Source: Arcicella sp038230735 (GTDB lineage Bacteria; Bacteroidota; Bacteroidia; Cytophagales; Spirosomataceae). Taken from it: 64,000 bases of DNA. Both the position numbers and the translations under genes were made by a program. The stretch is from contig JBBRMR010000004.1 of NCBI GenBank assembly GCA_038230735.1, forward strand, positions 62,001 through 126,000, in the 5' to 3' direction. Numbering within the stretch: the stretch's first letter is position 1; the number at the start of each line of letters is the position of its first letter. The notes beneath the pieces were generated by a model, which saw nothing but the letters and a program-made list of their open reading frames with translations, ran no database searches and had not been told where the DNA came from. Shown piece by piece: positions 54,119-61,733 of this stretch.

Positions 54119-55324
54119 ATGAGTTTAACCGTATCACTCGCCGACCGCATCAATGCACTGGAAGAGTCTGCAACCCTCGGGATGACCAAAAAAGCCCGTG
54201 AACTTGCCGCTCTGGGACATAAAGTCATTAGCCTTTCCGTAGGTGAACCCGATTTTAAAACCCCCAAGCACATTTGCGATGCCGCCAAAAAAGCCATTGA
54301 TGATGGTTTTCATGGATATTCGCCCGTGGCTGGGTATCCTGACCTTCGCAAAGCTATTGTTGATAAATTAAAACGTGATAATAATTTAGAGTGGAATCCT
54401 GAAAATATTGTGGTCTCTACGGGAGCAAAACACTCTTTGGCAAACGTAATTGCTACTTTGGTGAATCCTGGCGAGGAGGTAATTATTTTTGCTCCTTACT
54501 GGGTTTCATATTCAGAAATGGTAAAATTAGCCGAAGGACATACCGTGATTGTGGATGGTGCTTTTGACAATAATTTCAAAGTTACGCCCGAACAATTTGA
54601 GGCTGCCATTACGCCAAAAACCAAATTGGTTATGTTTGCTTCACCCAATAATCCAACGGGTTCGGTTTATACGGAGGCAGAATTGAGAGCCATTGGGGTA
54701 ATTGTAGCCAAGCATCCAAACGTGTATATCATGGCGGATGAAATTTATGAATATATCAACTTTACCGAAGGTGGTCATTTCTCAATCGGTTCAATTCCTG
54801 AAATCAAAAATCAAGTAATTACCGTAAATGGCGTAGCAAAAGGACACGCCATGACGGGTTGGAGAATTGGGTTTATTGCTGCCGTAAAATGGATTGCGGA
54901 GGGTGTGGAGAAATTGCAAGGACAAGTAACATCAGGCACCAATTCAATTGCCCAAAAAGCGGCAGTTACGGCTTTTAACGGACCTTTGGATGAAGCCTAT
55001 AAAATGAAAGAAGCGTATGACCGCCGCAGGAAATTGGTCGTTGGTTTGTTGCGTGAAATTCCTGGATTCAAAGTAAATATGCCCGATGGAGCGTTTTATG
55101 CTTTTCCAGATATTAGTGCTTATTTTGGAAAATCAGATGGCACAACTACCATCAAAAATTCTGACGATTTTGCGATGTGGTTGTTGGATGGTTCGTATGT
55201 AGCAACCGTAGCAGGTTCAAGTTTTGGAGCTCCCAACTGTATCAGAATCTCAACGGCAGCCTCAGATGAGCAATTGGTTGAAGCCTGCGAGCGTATCAAA
55301 ACTGCGGTGGCTACTTTGAAATAA
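54119..55324 (+). CDS. Class I aminotransferase, aspartate type
   Basis: The frame is open from 54002, but ATG 54119 (MSLTVSLADRINALEESATL) is the family start, giving 401 residues. It has LSVGEPDFKTPKHI, GYSPVAGYPDLRKAI, FASPNNPTGSVY, MADEIYEYINFT, the PLP lysine in VAKGHAMTGWRIGF and NCIRISTA. This is the aspartate/prephenate aminotransferase group. It moves amino groups between aspartate and 2-oxoglutarate or related acids. The VAKGHAMTG wording differs from the common FSKAYAMTG, but the key Lys and Arg remain. A strong terminator follows. Confidence 0.92.
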   Translation: MSLTVSLADRINALEESATLGMTKKARELAALGHKVISLSVGEPDFKTPKHICDAAKKAIDDGFHGYSPVAGYPDLRKAIVDKLKRDNNLEWNPENIVVSTGAKHSLANVIATLVNPGEEVIIFAPYWVSYSEMVKLAEGHTVIVDGAFDNNFKVTPEQFEAAITPKTKLVMFASPNNPTGSVYTEAELRAIGVIVAKHPNVYIMADEIYEYINFTEGGHFSIGSIPEIKNQVITVNGVAKGHAMTGWRIGFIAAVKWIAEGVEKLQGQVTSGTNSIAQKAAVTAFNGPLDEAYKMKEAYDRRRKLVVGLLREIPGFKVNMPDGAFYAFPDISAYFGKSDGTTTIKNSDDFAMWLLDGSYVATVAGSSFGAPNCIRISTAASDEQLVEACERIKTAVATLK

Positions 55325-55337
55325 GGATTTCGTATTT

Positions 55338-55380
55338 ATCAAAAAAGCCTCTTTCCTGTGCGGGAAGAGGCTTTTTTGAT
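55338..55380 (+). terminator. Strong rho-independent terminator
   Basis: 19-bp stem (AAAAAAGCCTCTTTCC/GGGAAGAGGCTTTTTT in its middle) with one wobble and a five-base loop, starting 14 bases past the aminotransferase stop. Confidence 0.92.
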
Positions 55381-55524
55381 AAAATATTGTGTATTAGTTC
55401 TTAAATTCAAGAAATAAATGCAACTGGGTTTACACGAGATTATAGTATTTTTTATCTATAAATCAAAAACAGAGAGAAAACGAATTTCCTCCCTGTGCTG
55501 AATTGGATAAATATGCTTATTTTG

Positions 55525-56543
55525 TGTCCCCGTCTAAAAGTTGCAAAATATGGCTCATTTAACAATAGAACAAAGATACACCATTGGTGTATTACAAGGA
55601 GAAAATTATACTCAAAATTTAATAGCAGAGCGAATCGGCAAACATCCTTCTGTGGTTAGTAGAGAATTAAAACGTAATCGTGATTTACGCAATAATGACT
55701 ATAAACCTGATTTAGCTCAACGGAAATATGAGCAACGAATTAGTCAAAAACCTAAGCGAATAAATTTCACAGAATCCATCCGAATATATGTTGATTCAAA
55801 ATTACGTCAAGAGTATAGTCCTGAACAAATCGTTGGCGTAAGCCTATTAGAAAATATTAAGTGTGTGTCAGTAGAACGTATTTATCAATATGTGTGGGCA
55901 GATAAAAAACATGGTGGCACAGTATATACACATCTAAGAAATAAAGGCAGAATGTACCGTAAACGTGGTGCTTCCAAAGACAAACGTGGTGTTATTTCAG
56001 ATAGAGTTGATATTGACCAACGACCTAAAATAGTAGAAGAGCGTAGCCGTTTTGGTGATTTAGAACTTGACACTATTGTTGGTAAAAATCATATCGGAGG
56101 ACTCCTTAGTATTAATGATAGGATGACTGGAATGATAAAAATTAGTAAAATCACCGCTAAAGATGCACCGCAAGTTGAGCAAAAAATAGTTGAAATACTA
56201 ACTCAATGGAAGTCATTGTTACATACGCTTACCTCAGATAATGGAAAAGAATTTGCTAACCATGTGGCTATTAAAAATGCATTAGAGGTTGATTTCTTTT
56301 TTGCAAAGCCCCATCATCCTTGGGAGCGTGGATCTAATGAAAATGGCAATAGACTCATTAGACAATACTTCCCAAAAGGAACAGATTTTACCACAATTTC
56401 TGACCAACAAGTGGCTAACGTAGAGACTATTCTTAATAATAGACCAAGAAAAAGACATGGGTTTCTAAGTCCAGTACAAGTTTTTAATAATTTAACATTT
56501 AACCAATCTGTTGCATTTGTTACTTGAATGTAGCGTTCTAAAT
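55525..56543 (+). mobile_element. IS30-family insertion sequence
   Basis: It encodes one IS30-family transposase. The left end lies near 55525 (GTGTCCCCGTCTAAAAGTTGCAAA) and the right end overlaps the last codons of the transposase (TTTGTTACTTGAATG near 56516-56530); the two are imperfect inverted repeats sharing TTTGnnACTT. The exact borders and the target duplication could not be fixed, so the coordinates are approximate. It sits between the aminotransferase terminator and the rplS promoter. Confidence 0.75.
55550..56527 (+). CDS. IS30-family transposase
   Basis: 325 residues from ATG 55550 (MAHLTIEQRYTIGVLQGENY); a TTG three codons upstream is less likely. The N-terminal helix-turn-helix has IAERIGKHPSVVSRELKRN. 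The DDE domain has FGDLELDTIVGK (first Asp), LTSDNGKEF (second Asp) and HPWERGSNENGNRLIRQYFP (Glu). The length is normal and no defect is visible, so it may be functional. Confidence 0.92.
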   Translation: MAHLTIEQRYTIGVLQGENYTQNLIAERIGKHPSVVSRELKRNRDLRNNDYKPDLAQRKYEQRISQKPKRINFTESIRIYVDSKLRQEYSPEQIVGVSLLENIKCVSVERIYQYVWADKKHGGTVYTHLRNKGRMYRKRGASKDKRGVISDRVDIDQRPKIVEERSRFGDLELDTIVGKNHIGGLLSINDRMTGMIKISKITAKDAPQVEQKIVEILTQWKSLLHTLTSDNGKEFANHVAIKNALEVDFFFAKPHHPWERGSNENGNRLIRQYFPKGTDFTTISDQQVANVETILNNRPRKRHGFLSPVQVFNNLTFNQSVAFVT

Positions 56544-56659
56544 AATTGATTAGATTATTTTTCTTTCTCAAGTTCAAGGCCTCTGCATTATTTCCTTGTG
56601 TTCCCAAAATGTCAGCATAAATTATTTTTGCAAGTGAGCATAATCGGTATGTGCTTTTA

Positions 56660-56838
56660 TTTCGGAAAGTGCTATTTTTTTACCAATCCAAAATACCCGT
56701 GCTCACAGGGCGTATTTTGTCAATGAGATTCATTGGAAAGAATATGATGAAGTGAATGGTTGCGTAAAAATGAGTAATGATATGACCGCCTTAATTTCGA
56801 GGAGGCGGAAAGAGAATTTTGAACATCAAACGGTTTAA
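56660..56838 (+). pseudogene. Remnant of a LytTR-domain gene
   Basis: A frame without a start reads SAIFLPIQNTRAHRAYFVNE and IHWKEYDEVNGCVKMSND followed by MTALISRRRKENFEHQTV and a stop at 56836-56838. HRAYFVN, KEYDEVNGCVKM and ISRRRKENF are the C-terminal landmarks of LytTR domains. The 5' two-thirds are missing, and the IS30 element ends about 120 bases upstream, so the insertion and later deletion may have destroyed the gene. The gap 56528-57028 otherwise holds the rplS promoter and leader. Confidence 0.65.
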
Positions 56839-56859
56839 TTGTAGATTTCACCCGTTGAC

Positions 56860-56891
56860 TTTGCGAAAACCCAAAACATTCCTTACCTTTG
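56860..56891 (+). promoter_or_regulatory. Promoter of rplS
   Basis: TTTG (56860-56863), 20 bases, then TACCTTTG (56884-56891): an exact fit to the Bacteroidota -7 motif TAnnTTTG and -33 TTG. The start of transcription should lie near 56898, giving a 130-base leader ahead of rplS. Confidence 0.75.
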
Positions 56892-56897
56892 CAGTCC

Positions 56898-57028
56898 CAA
56901 ACAAAAATAGTATATGTGGCTGGGCAGTTTGAACGTATTAATTTATGGTACGTCAGACCTTTAAGGCTACCGCTGGTTATTTTTAAGGAAAATAAAATCA
57001 AAATTTTCAACAAGTCAAATTTCAAAAA
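56898..57028 (+). promoter_or_regulatory. Long 5' leader of rplS, possibly structured
   Basis: About 130 bases between the predicted transcription start and the ATG. It contains possible short stems such as ACGTA/TACGT (56930s-56950) and GGTA/TACC, and conserved-looking GGCTACCGCTGGTTAT. Ribosomal protein genes are often controlled by leaders that bind their own product. Whether this one does is inference. Confidence 0.4.
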
Positions 57029-57394
57029 ATGAACGATTTAATTAAGTTCGTAGAAGCTGAAAATGCTGCACGCCGTGCAGATTTGCCCGAATTCTCAGCA
57101 GGTGATACCATCAATGTTTACGTTAAAATCCGTGAAGGTGCTAAGGAGCGTATTCAGGTTTTCCAAGGAACAGTTATCCAACGTCGTAACGCTGGTGCTG
57201 GTGAGTCTTTCACCGTTCGTAAAATCTCTAACGGGGTGGGTGTGGAAAGAATTTTCCCATTGCTTTCGCCAAACATTGACAAAATAGAAGTATTGCGTAG
57301 AGGTAAAGTTCGTCGTGCAAGATTATTCTATCTACGTGGAACGCAAGGACGTAAAGCTAAAGTAAAAGAATTAATCAAGAAAAAAGTTAAGTAA
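57029..57394 (+). CDS. rplS: 50S ribosomal protein L19
   Basis: 121 residues. FSAGDTINVYVKIREGAKERIQVFQGTVI, RRNAGAGESFTVRKISNGVGVERIFPLLSP and KVRRARLFYLRGTQGRKAKVKE are the full L19 landmarks. The protein lies at the interface of the two ribosomal subunits. The upstream promoter has an exact -7 motif and the gene is followed by a terminator, so it is transcribed on its own here rather than with trmD and rimM. Confidence 0.97.
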   Translation: MNDLIKFVEAENAARRADLPEFSAGDTINVYVKIREGAKERIQVFQGTVIQRRNAGAGESFTVRKISNGVGVERIFPLLSPNIDKIEVLRRGKVRRARLFYLRGTQGRKAKVKELIKKKVK

Positions 57395-57417
57395 TCAATT
57401 GATTACCAATAATATAA

Positions 57418-57447
57418 AGAGTCGTTCAATAATGAGCGACTTTTTTT
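57418..57447 (+). terminator. Terminator of rplS
   Basis: 9-bp stem AGTCGTTCA/TGAGCGACT with a four-base loop, followed by seven T residues, 25 bases past the stop. Confidence 0.85.
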
Positions 57448-57532
57448 ATACCCTTTTGTTAAACCTTTTACATTCATACGCTATCAAAGCAACAAAATTA
57501 AATTATAATCAATTTTAAACATTTTAAGAATC

Positions 57533-57874
57533 ATGAAAAAATTAATTTTGTCGGCTTTAATGTTAACGTTTATTGCCATCGGAGCAAATGCCCAAGACGT
57601 TTCAAAAGTAGAAAAGCATCAAACCAAACACGAAGCAAAGCACCAAGCTAAATTGGAAGCTAAATTGGCCAAAATGACTCCCGAAGAAAGAGTAAAATTT
57701 GATTCAAAATTTGCCGAAAAACAAGCAAAATGGGATGCTCTAACACCTGAACAAAAAGCAGCAAAAACGGAGAAGCACAAGGAAATGCGAGAAAAATTCA
57801 AGAATATGACTCCCGATGAACGCAAAGCGGCAAAGGCTGAAATGAAAGGTAATCATCGTCATAAAAATGGTTAA
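57533..57874 (+). CDS. Secreted Lys/Glu-rich protein with LTPEQ-like motifs
   Basis: 113 residues with a signal peptide (cleavage after ANAQ, residue 21). The mature 92 residues are almost all helical and charged, and repeat MTPEERVKF, LTPEQKAAK and MTPDERKAA. These look like the LTxxQ motifs of Spy/CpxP-type periplasmic proteins, but the composition alone could also be a simple charged helix protein. No partner is adjacent. Confidence 0.72.
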   Translation: MKKLILSALMLTFIAIGANAQDVSKVEKHQTKHEAKHQAKLEAKLAKMTPEERVKFDSKFAEKQAKWDALTPEQKAAKTEKHKEMREKFKNMTPDERKAAKAEMKGNHRHKNG

Positions 57875-57934
57875 GTTTTTAGGAAAGCCTTCGTTCTAAA
57901 CGAGCATATCCTCAGCTTTTGTAATTAATTTCTA

Positions 57935-58023
57935 AAAGAAGTCTTCGGATTGGGCATCCCCGATTGGGCATCCCCGATTGGGCATCCCCGATTGGGGATG
58001 CCCTTCAAACGAGGACTTCTTTA
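57935..58023. repeat. Composite repeat: tandem 14-mers and nested palindrome
   Basis: Three perfect tandem copies of GATTGGGCATCCCC (57948-57989) are followed by an inverted unit GATTGGGGATGCCC (57990-58003), making a perfect ten-base stem GGGCATCCCC/GGGGATGCCC. Outer arms AGAAGTCTTCG and CGAGGACTTCT can pair as well. A related element lies at 49175. It ends just before the next gene. Confidence 0.8.
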
Positions 58024-58034
58024 CATTTATACTC

Positions 58035-58976
58035 ATGAAATCACTCTTCCATCATCTCTTTATATTATTTCTTTTAGCGTTATATACAAGTGTTTACGCC
58101 CAAACCGTAAACGAAAAACATATTGCGATGAGTGATACTGAAATGGATAGTTTGATTGATAGTCTGTTGATGGATAAACCCACTTCCGAACTAAATATCG
58201 GCATGGGTTTTCAGAACAGAACGCTTTTTGCGGGAAGAGATTTGGGTATAAAACAATGGAATTCCGTAATCAATCTTTCTTATTACCACTGGTCAGGATT
58301 TTATGCAGATTTGAGTGGGTTCGTTTACAGCCAAAGTAGTCCCAAACTACAAATGACTGCCCTTTCGCTTGGTTATATAAAGGACATAACCGAAAATCTA
58401 TCGCTGTCTGCCGAACTTGGAAAAATGATTGAAACTAATCCCGACCCCAATTTCCCTAATCAATTACCTTATTGGACTTCGCTTTCGTTGAGTTACAGTA
58501 TTAATAAATTTATGCCCAATGCTGATTATACGCTCCTGTTTGGCAACGAAACCGCCAAGAGGTTACGCTTGGGAATATCCTATTATCAGTCCTATAAAAA
58601 GGTTGGATTTTTAGATAGAATCAGCCTTTCGCCCCGAATTACCACTATTTTTGGAAATCAAGACATCACTTTTGCACAATATTGGTCGGGCGGTAATCTT
58701 TATAATGCCGATCCAACCAATGCCTTAATTAGAAATCCGTTTAATCAAAAGTTTAATAAATTAGGGAAAAAATTACAGGCTATTCAAAACAGTTCTCAGT
58801 CTTATTTTGGCTTAATGGCAATGGATTTTGCCATGGGAGTTAGTGCTACTAAAAGTAACTTTCGTTTAACGCTCACGCCTCATTTGGTCAAGCCCATTCG
58901 CTTATATGTGGGCGAAGATATTTCGATTAATTGGCAGTTTTATGTTGGTGTTTCATGTGGATATACTTTTAGGTGA
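58035..58976 (+). CDS. Outer-membrane beta-barrel-like protein
   Basis: The frame is open from 57978, but those 19 codons are repeat sequence; ATG 58035 starts a signal peptide (MKSLFHHLFILFLLALYTSVYAQ), giving 313 residues. The mature part has alternating hydrophobic strands and a Gly/aromatic pattern (LSYYHWSGFYADLSGFVYS) and ends CGYTFR. A barrel is likely; no function is recognised. The composite repeat lies in its 5' untranslated region. Confidence 0.72.
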   Translation: MKSLFHHLFILFLLALYTSVYAQTVNEKHIAMSDTEMDSLIDSLLMDKPTSELNIGMGFQNRTLFAGRDLGIKQWNSVINLSYYHWSGFYADLSGFVYSQSSPKLQMTALSLGYIKDITENLSLSAELGKMIETNPDPNFPNQLPYWTSLSLSYSINKFMPNADYTLLFGNETAKRLRLGISYYQSYKKVGFLDRISLSPRITTIFGNQDITFAQYWSGGNLYNADPTNALIRNPFNQKFNKLGKKLQAIQNSSQSYFGLMAMDFAMGVSATKSNFRLTLTPHLVKPIRLYVGEDISINWQFYVGVSCGYTFR

Positions 58977-59060
58977 GGGTAAGTAATGAGGTGTGAGCGG
59001 GTGAAAACTCCAAATGTCAAACATAGGAATACAAAAGAAATTTACGATAAAATTTCATAA

Positions 59061-59089
59061 AAAAAGAGACAGGGAATCCCGCCTCTTTT
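59061..59089 (-). terminator. Terminator of the acyl-CoA dehydrogenase gene
   Basis: Stem AAAAGAG/CTCTTTT with an inner GGG/CCC, 22 bases past the minus-strand stop, with T residues after it on that strand. Confidence 0.75.
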
Positions 59090-59111
59090 GTGTTTCTAAA
59101 TTAAAAGTTCC

Positions 59112-60911
59112 CTAAAACAAATACCCATTTTTCTCAATGGAAGCCTCAGCAATGCGTCTGCGGGCATCTTTCAGGTTCATCGGTTCAATTTTTGTAAAGC
59201 GTTTCAAGCCCATCAACATCACTCTCAACTCGTCTCCTTCGGCAAAACTGGTGATGGCTGTACGTCCAGCATTGTTCACTTGCTCAACGGCATGGTGTAA
59301 ATAAACCATTGCCGCATCTTTCTGTAATTCACAAGCCATTTCACCACGAATACCCGTTAATTTTTCCACTCTCAAAATCGCCGATTCCGCCACGTAAAGC
59401 TCAATCAACATATCCGCTAAATTCATGATTATCTCTTGTTCTTTCTCGAAATTCATCATAAATTTCTGCAAAGCCGCCCCCGCAATCATCAAACTTGCTT
59501 TCTTCAAATTCTTGATAACTTTTCTCTCCGCCACGAATAATCCATCTTCTTCTTCTGCCCCAAAATCAGGAATTGCCATGATTTCTTTGCCCACCGCCAT
59601 TGCCGCTGGCATCAAATTCAGTTCACCTTTCATGGCACGTTTCACAATTGTTCCCACCGAAAGCAAGCGGTTGATTTCGTTGGTACCTTCAAATATTTTA
59701 TTGATACGTGAATCACGATAAGCTCTGTCCATCGGTGCTTCTGCCGAGAACCCCATACCGCCGTAAATCTGTACGCCTTCATCCACCACAAAATCTAACA
59801 CATCCGAACCGTGAACCTTCATCATGGCACATTCAATGGCAAATTGTTCAACGCCTTTCAATTTCGCTTGGGCAGAATCCATGCCTCCTTCCAATAAATC
59901 TTCAATGGCATCATCAATATTTTGTCCAGCCCGATAACACGCTGATTCTGAGGCAAATACTTTTACAGTCATCTCAGCAATTTTGTGTTTGATTGCTCCA
60001 AAATTACTGATATGCGTTCCAAATTGTTTACGCTCATTTGAGTAATTTATTGCCGTAGAAATCACCCCTTTGGATGCTCCCAACACTGCTGAAGCCAATT
60101 TGATACGTCCAATATTCAAGATATTTACCGCAATCTTGAAACCGCCCTCACGAGTAAATAATTGATTTTCAACGGGAACAACACAATCCGTAAAAAACAC
60201 CTGACGAGTCGAAGAACCCTTAATTCCCATCTTGCGTTCCTCTTCATTCATGGTGATACCGCCGAATGATTTTTCTACGATGAAAGCCGTTAATGATTTA
60301 TCCGTATCTATCTTCGCAAAAACAATAAAAAGGTCAGCAAAACCAGCATTGGTAATCCACATTTTTTGTCCGTTGAGGATAAAATTCTTACCATCTTCCG
60401 ATAAAACTGCTTTCGTTTTTCCCGAATTTGCATCTGACCCCGAATCTGGTTCAGTCAAGCAATATGCCGCCTTCCATTCTCCTGTGGCAAGTTTTGGTAA
60501 ATATTTTGATTTTTGTTCGTCGTTTCCGTAGTATAAAATCGGCAAAGTTCCGATTCCCGTGTGGGCAGAATATGCTACTGAAAATGAGTGTCCACCACCA
60601 CAAGCCTCTGCTACCAACATGGAAGTGTTGAAGTTCATGCCGAAGCCACCGTATTCTTCGGGGATAGCCGTTCCCAACAGACCTAATTCACCCGCTTTAT
60701 CCATCAAACTTACCATCAAATCTGAGTTTTTGGCGTAATCAATTTCGTCTAAATGGGGATGTACTTCGGTGCGAAGGAAATCCAAACAAGTTTGAGCAAT
60801 CATTTGTTGCTCTTCGGAAAATTCTTCGGGAATAAAGATTTGCGAAGCGTCAATATCTTTGATTAAAAACTCGCCTCCTTTAATAGAAGCCTTGCTGTCT
60901 GTGAGTGTCAT
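59112..60911 (-). CDS. Acyl-CoA dehydrogenase, long form
   Basis: The frame is open to 60962, but ATG 60911 (MTLTDSKASIKGGEFLIKD) is the family start, giving 599 residues. It has IPEEYGGFGMNFNTSMLVAE, the FAD/substrate motif AAYCLTEPDSGSDA, the base-region IYGGMGFSAEAPMDRAYRD and FEGTNEINR. A C-terminal extension of about 200 residues is typical of the long form in Bacteroidota. It catalyses the first step of fatty-acid beta-oxidation. Two palindromic sites lie just upstream of its start and two more upstream of the neighbouring marR gene, so it is probably controlled by that regulator. Confidence 0.93.
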   Translation of the reverse strand: MTLTDSKASIKGGEFLIKDIDASQIFIPEEFSEEQQMIAQTCLDFLRTEVHPHLDEIDYAKNSDLMVSLMDKAGELGLLGTAIPEEYGGFGMNFNTSMLVAEACGGGHSFSVAYSAHTGIGTLPILYYGNDEQKSKYLPKLATGEWKAAYCLTEPDSGSDANSGKTKAVLSEDGKNFILNGQKMWITNAGFADLFIVFAKIDTDKSLTAFIVEKSFGGITMNEEERKMGIKGSSTRQVFFTDCVVPVENQLFTREGGFKIAVNILNIGRIKLASAVLGASKGVISTAINYSNERKQFGTHISNFGAIKHKIAEMTVKVFASESACYRAGQNIDDAIEDLLEGGMDSAQAKLKGVEQFAIECAMMKVHGSDVLDFVVDEGVQIYGGMGFSAEAPMDRAYRDSRINKIFEGTNEINRLLSVGTIVKRAMKGELNLMPAAMAVGKEIMAIPDFGAEEEDGLFVAERKVIKNLKKASLMIAGAALQKFMMNFEKEQEIIMNLADMLIELYVAESAILRVEKLTGIRGEMACELQKDAAMVYLHHAVEQVNNAGRTAITSFAEGDELRVMLMGLKRFTKIEPMNLKDARRRIAEASIEKNGYLF

Positions 60912-60991
60912 TGTCTTTACAGTTAATAAATAATAATGAATAATTTTAAAGTGGCAAGTCATAATTTACAAATCACAACTCGCCAAATCAC

Positions 60992-61015
60992 AAATGGTAT
61001 GCTTGCATACCATTT
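60992..61015. promoter_or_regulatory. Palindromic operator, site 1
   Basis: Perfect palindrome apart from its central TT: GGTATGCTTGCATACC at its core, flanked by AAAT and ATTT. It lies 81 bases upstream of the acyl-CoA dehydrogenase start codon, in the gap before the marR gene. It is probably bound by the MarR-type protein encoded next door. Confidence 0.75.
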
Positions 61016-61040
61016 TTTTGTAAAGTTACATAAATAAAAA

Positions 61041-61062
61041 AATAGTATGCAAGCATACCATT
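61041..61062. promoter_or_regulatory. Palindromic operator, site 2
   Basis: AATAGTATGCAAGCATACCA with one mismatch between its arms, 26 bases from site 1. Both share the core TATGCnnGCATA. Two adjacent sites suggest co-operative binding in the acyl-CoA dehydrogenase promoter region. Confidence 0.72.
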
Positions 61063-61101
61063 TAAAATATTTTACATTACTTCACGGGACAGATTCCTGT
61101 G

Positions 61102-61569
61102 TTACAAAACTACCTCTTCGGCAATGTTTTCAGCTTTGTAAGCGGCAGTATCAATATTTACTACTTCGCTTACTTTTTGCATAACTTCAAAGAAAATTGC
61201 CAACTTTTCTTCGCCAATTTTTTCATAAATAGCGTTATTAAAGGCAATTACGCCCTCTTTTGCTAATTCTCTTTTTTTCTTACCTTCATCAGTTAAGTAA
61301 ACATTTACAACCCTACGGTCATCATCATCACTTTCACGACGAATCCATTTTTTGTCTTCTAGGGTCTTTAACATTCTGGTTAAACTACGGGCTTCCAAAC
61401 CCAAGGCAGGGGCAATTTTTGTGGCGGGCGTACCTTTACGGTCAATGTTTAATAATACATATCCAATCGCCATCGTCATATCAAACGGTGCGGCATAAGA
61501 ATTATACATCCGACTGATAGCGTGCCAGCCTGATTTTATGTGATAATCTACGGTTTTATCTGCCTTCAT
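61102..61569 (-). CDS. MarR-family transcriptional regulator
   Basis: The frame is open to 61620, but ATG 61569 (MKADKTVDYHIKSGWHAIS) gives 155 residues. The winged helix has ATKIAPALGLEARSLTRMLKTLE, WIRRESDDDDRRVVNVYLTDEGK, which is the family's wing. The genes on both sides are fatty-acid related (acyl-CoA dehydrogenase) or unknown, and four palindromic sites flank it and the dehydrogenase. It probably binds acyl-CoA or a similar ligand and represses both, as in FadR/PsrA-like logic, but that ligand is inference. Confidence 0.9.
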   Translation of the reverse strand: MKADKTVDYHIKSGWHAISRMYNSYAAPFDMTMAIGYVLLNIDRKGTPATKIAPALGLEARSLTRMLKTLEDKKWIRRESDDDDRRVVNVYLTDEGKKKRELAKEGVIAFNNAIYEKIGEEKLAIFFEVMQKVSEVVNIDTAAYKAENIAEEVVL

Positions 61570-61607
61570 TTTAATATAGCAATTAATGGATTTGATTCTT
61601 CTAATTA

Positions 61608-61622
61608 TTATGCTTTGCATAA
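61608..61622. promoter_or_regulatory. Palindromic operator, site 3
   Basis: TTATGCTTTGCATAA: arms TTATGC and GCATAA around TTT, 39 bases upstream of the marR start. It shares the TATGC half-site of sites 1 and 2 but with a three-base centre. Confidence 0.6.
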
Positions 61623-61650
61623 CATTGTAAAGTTGTAAAATAATAGTTTG

Positions 61651-61668
61651 TTATGCAAGCATACTATT
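61651..61668. promoter_or_regulatory. Palindromic operator, site 4
   Basis: TTATGCAAGCATACTATT, 82 bases upstream of marR, with the right arm GCATACTATT intact and the left arm interrupted (AATAGTTTGTTATGC). It fits autoregulation of the marR gene. Confidence 0.65.
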
Positions 61669-61673
61669 AAATA

Positions 61674-61717
61674 AAAAGGGTTTAGAAAATAGATTATGCT
61701 ATTCTCTAAACCCTTTT
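61674..61717 (-). terminator. Terminator of the 61734-62522 gene
   Basis: 13-bp stem AAAAGGGTTTAGA/TCTAAACCCTTTT with extra pairing in the loop, 17 bases past the minus-strand stop. Confidence 0.82.
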
Positions 61718-61733
61718 CCTAACATTTTGTCTT

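Noticed and set aside
56720..57025. 101-residue minus-strand frame ahead of rplS
   Set aside because: It covers the LytTR remnant, the rplS promoter and its leader, so it is not a gene.
57948..58003. CRISPR array
   Set aside because: The tandem units are only 14 bases, contiguous and without spacers; no cas genes are nearby.
57978..58034. Upstream start of the outer-membrane protein gene
   Set aside because: The added 19 residues come from the GGGCATCCCC repeat, and the signal peptide starts at 58035.
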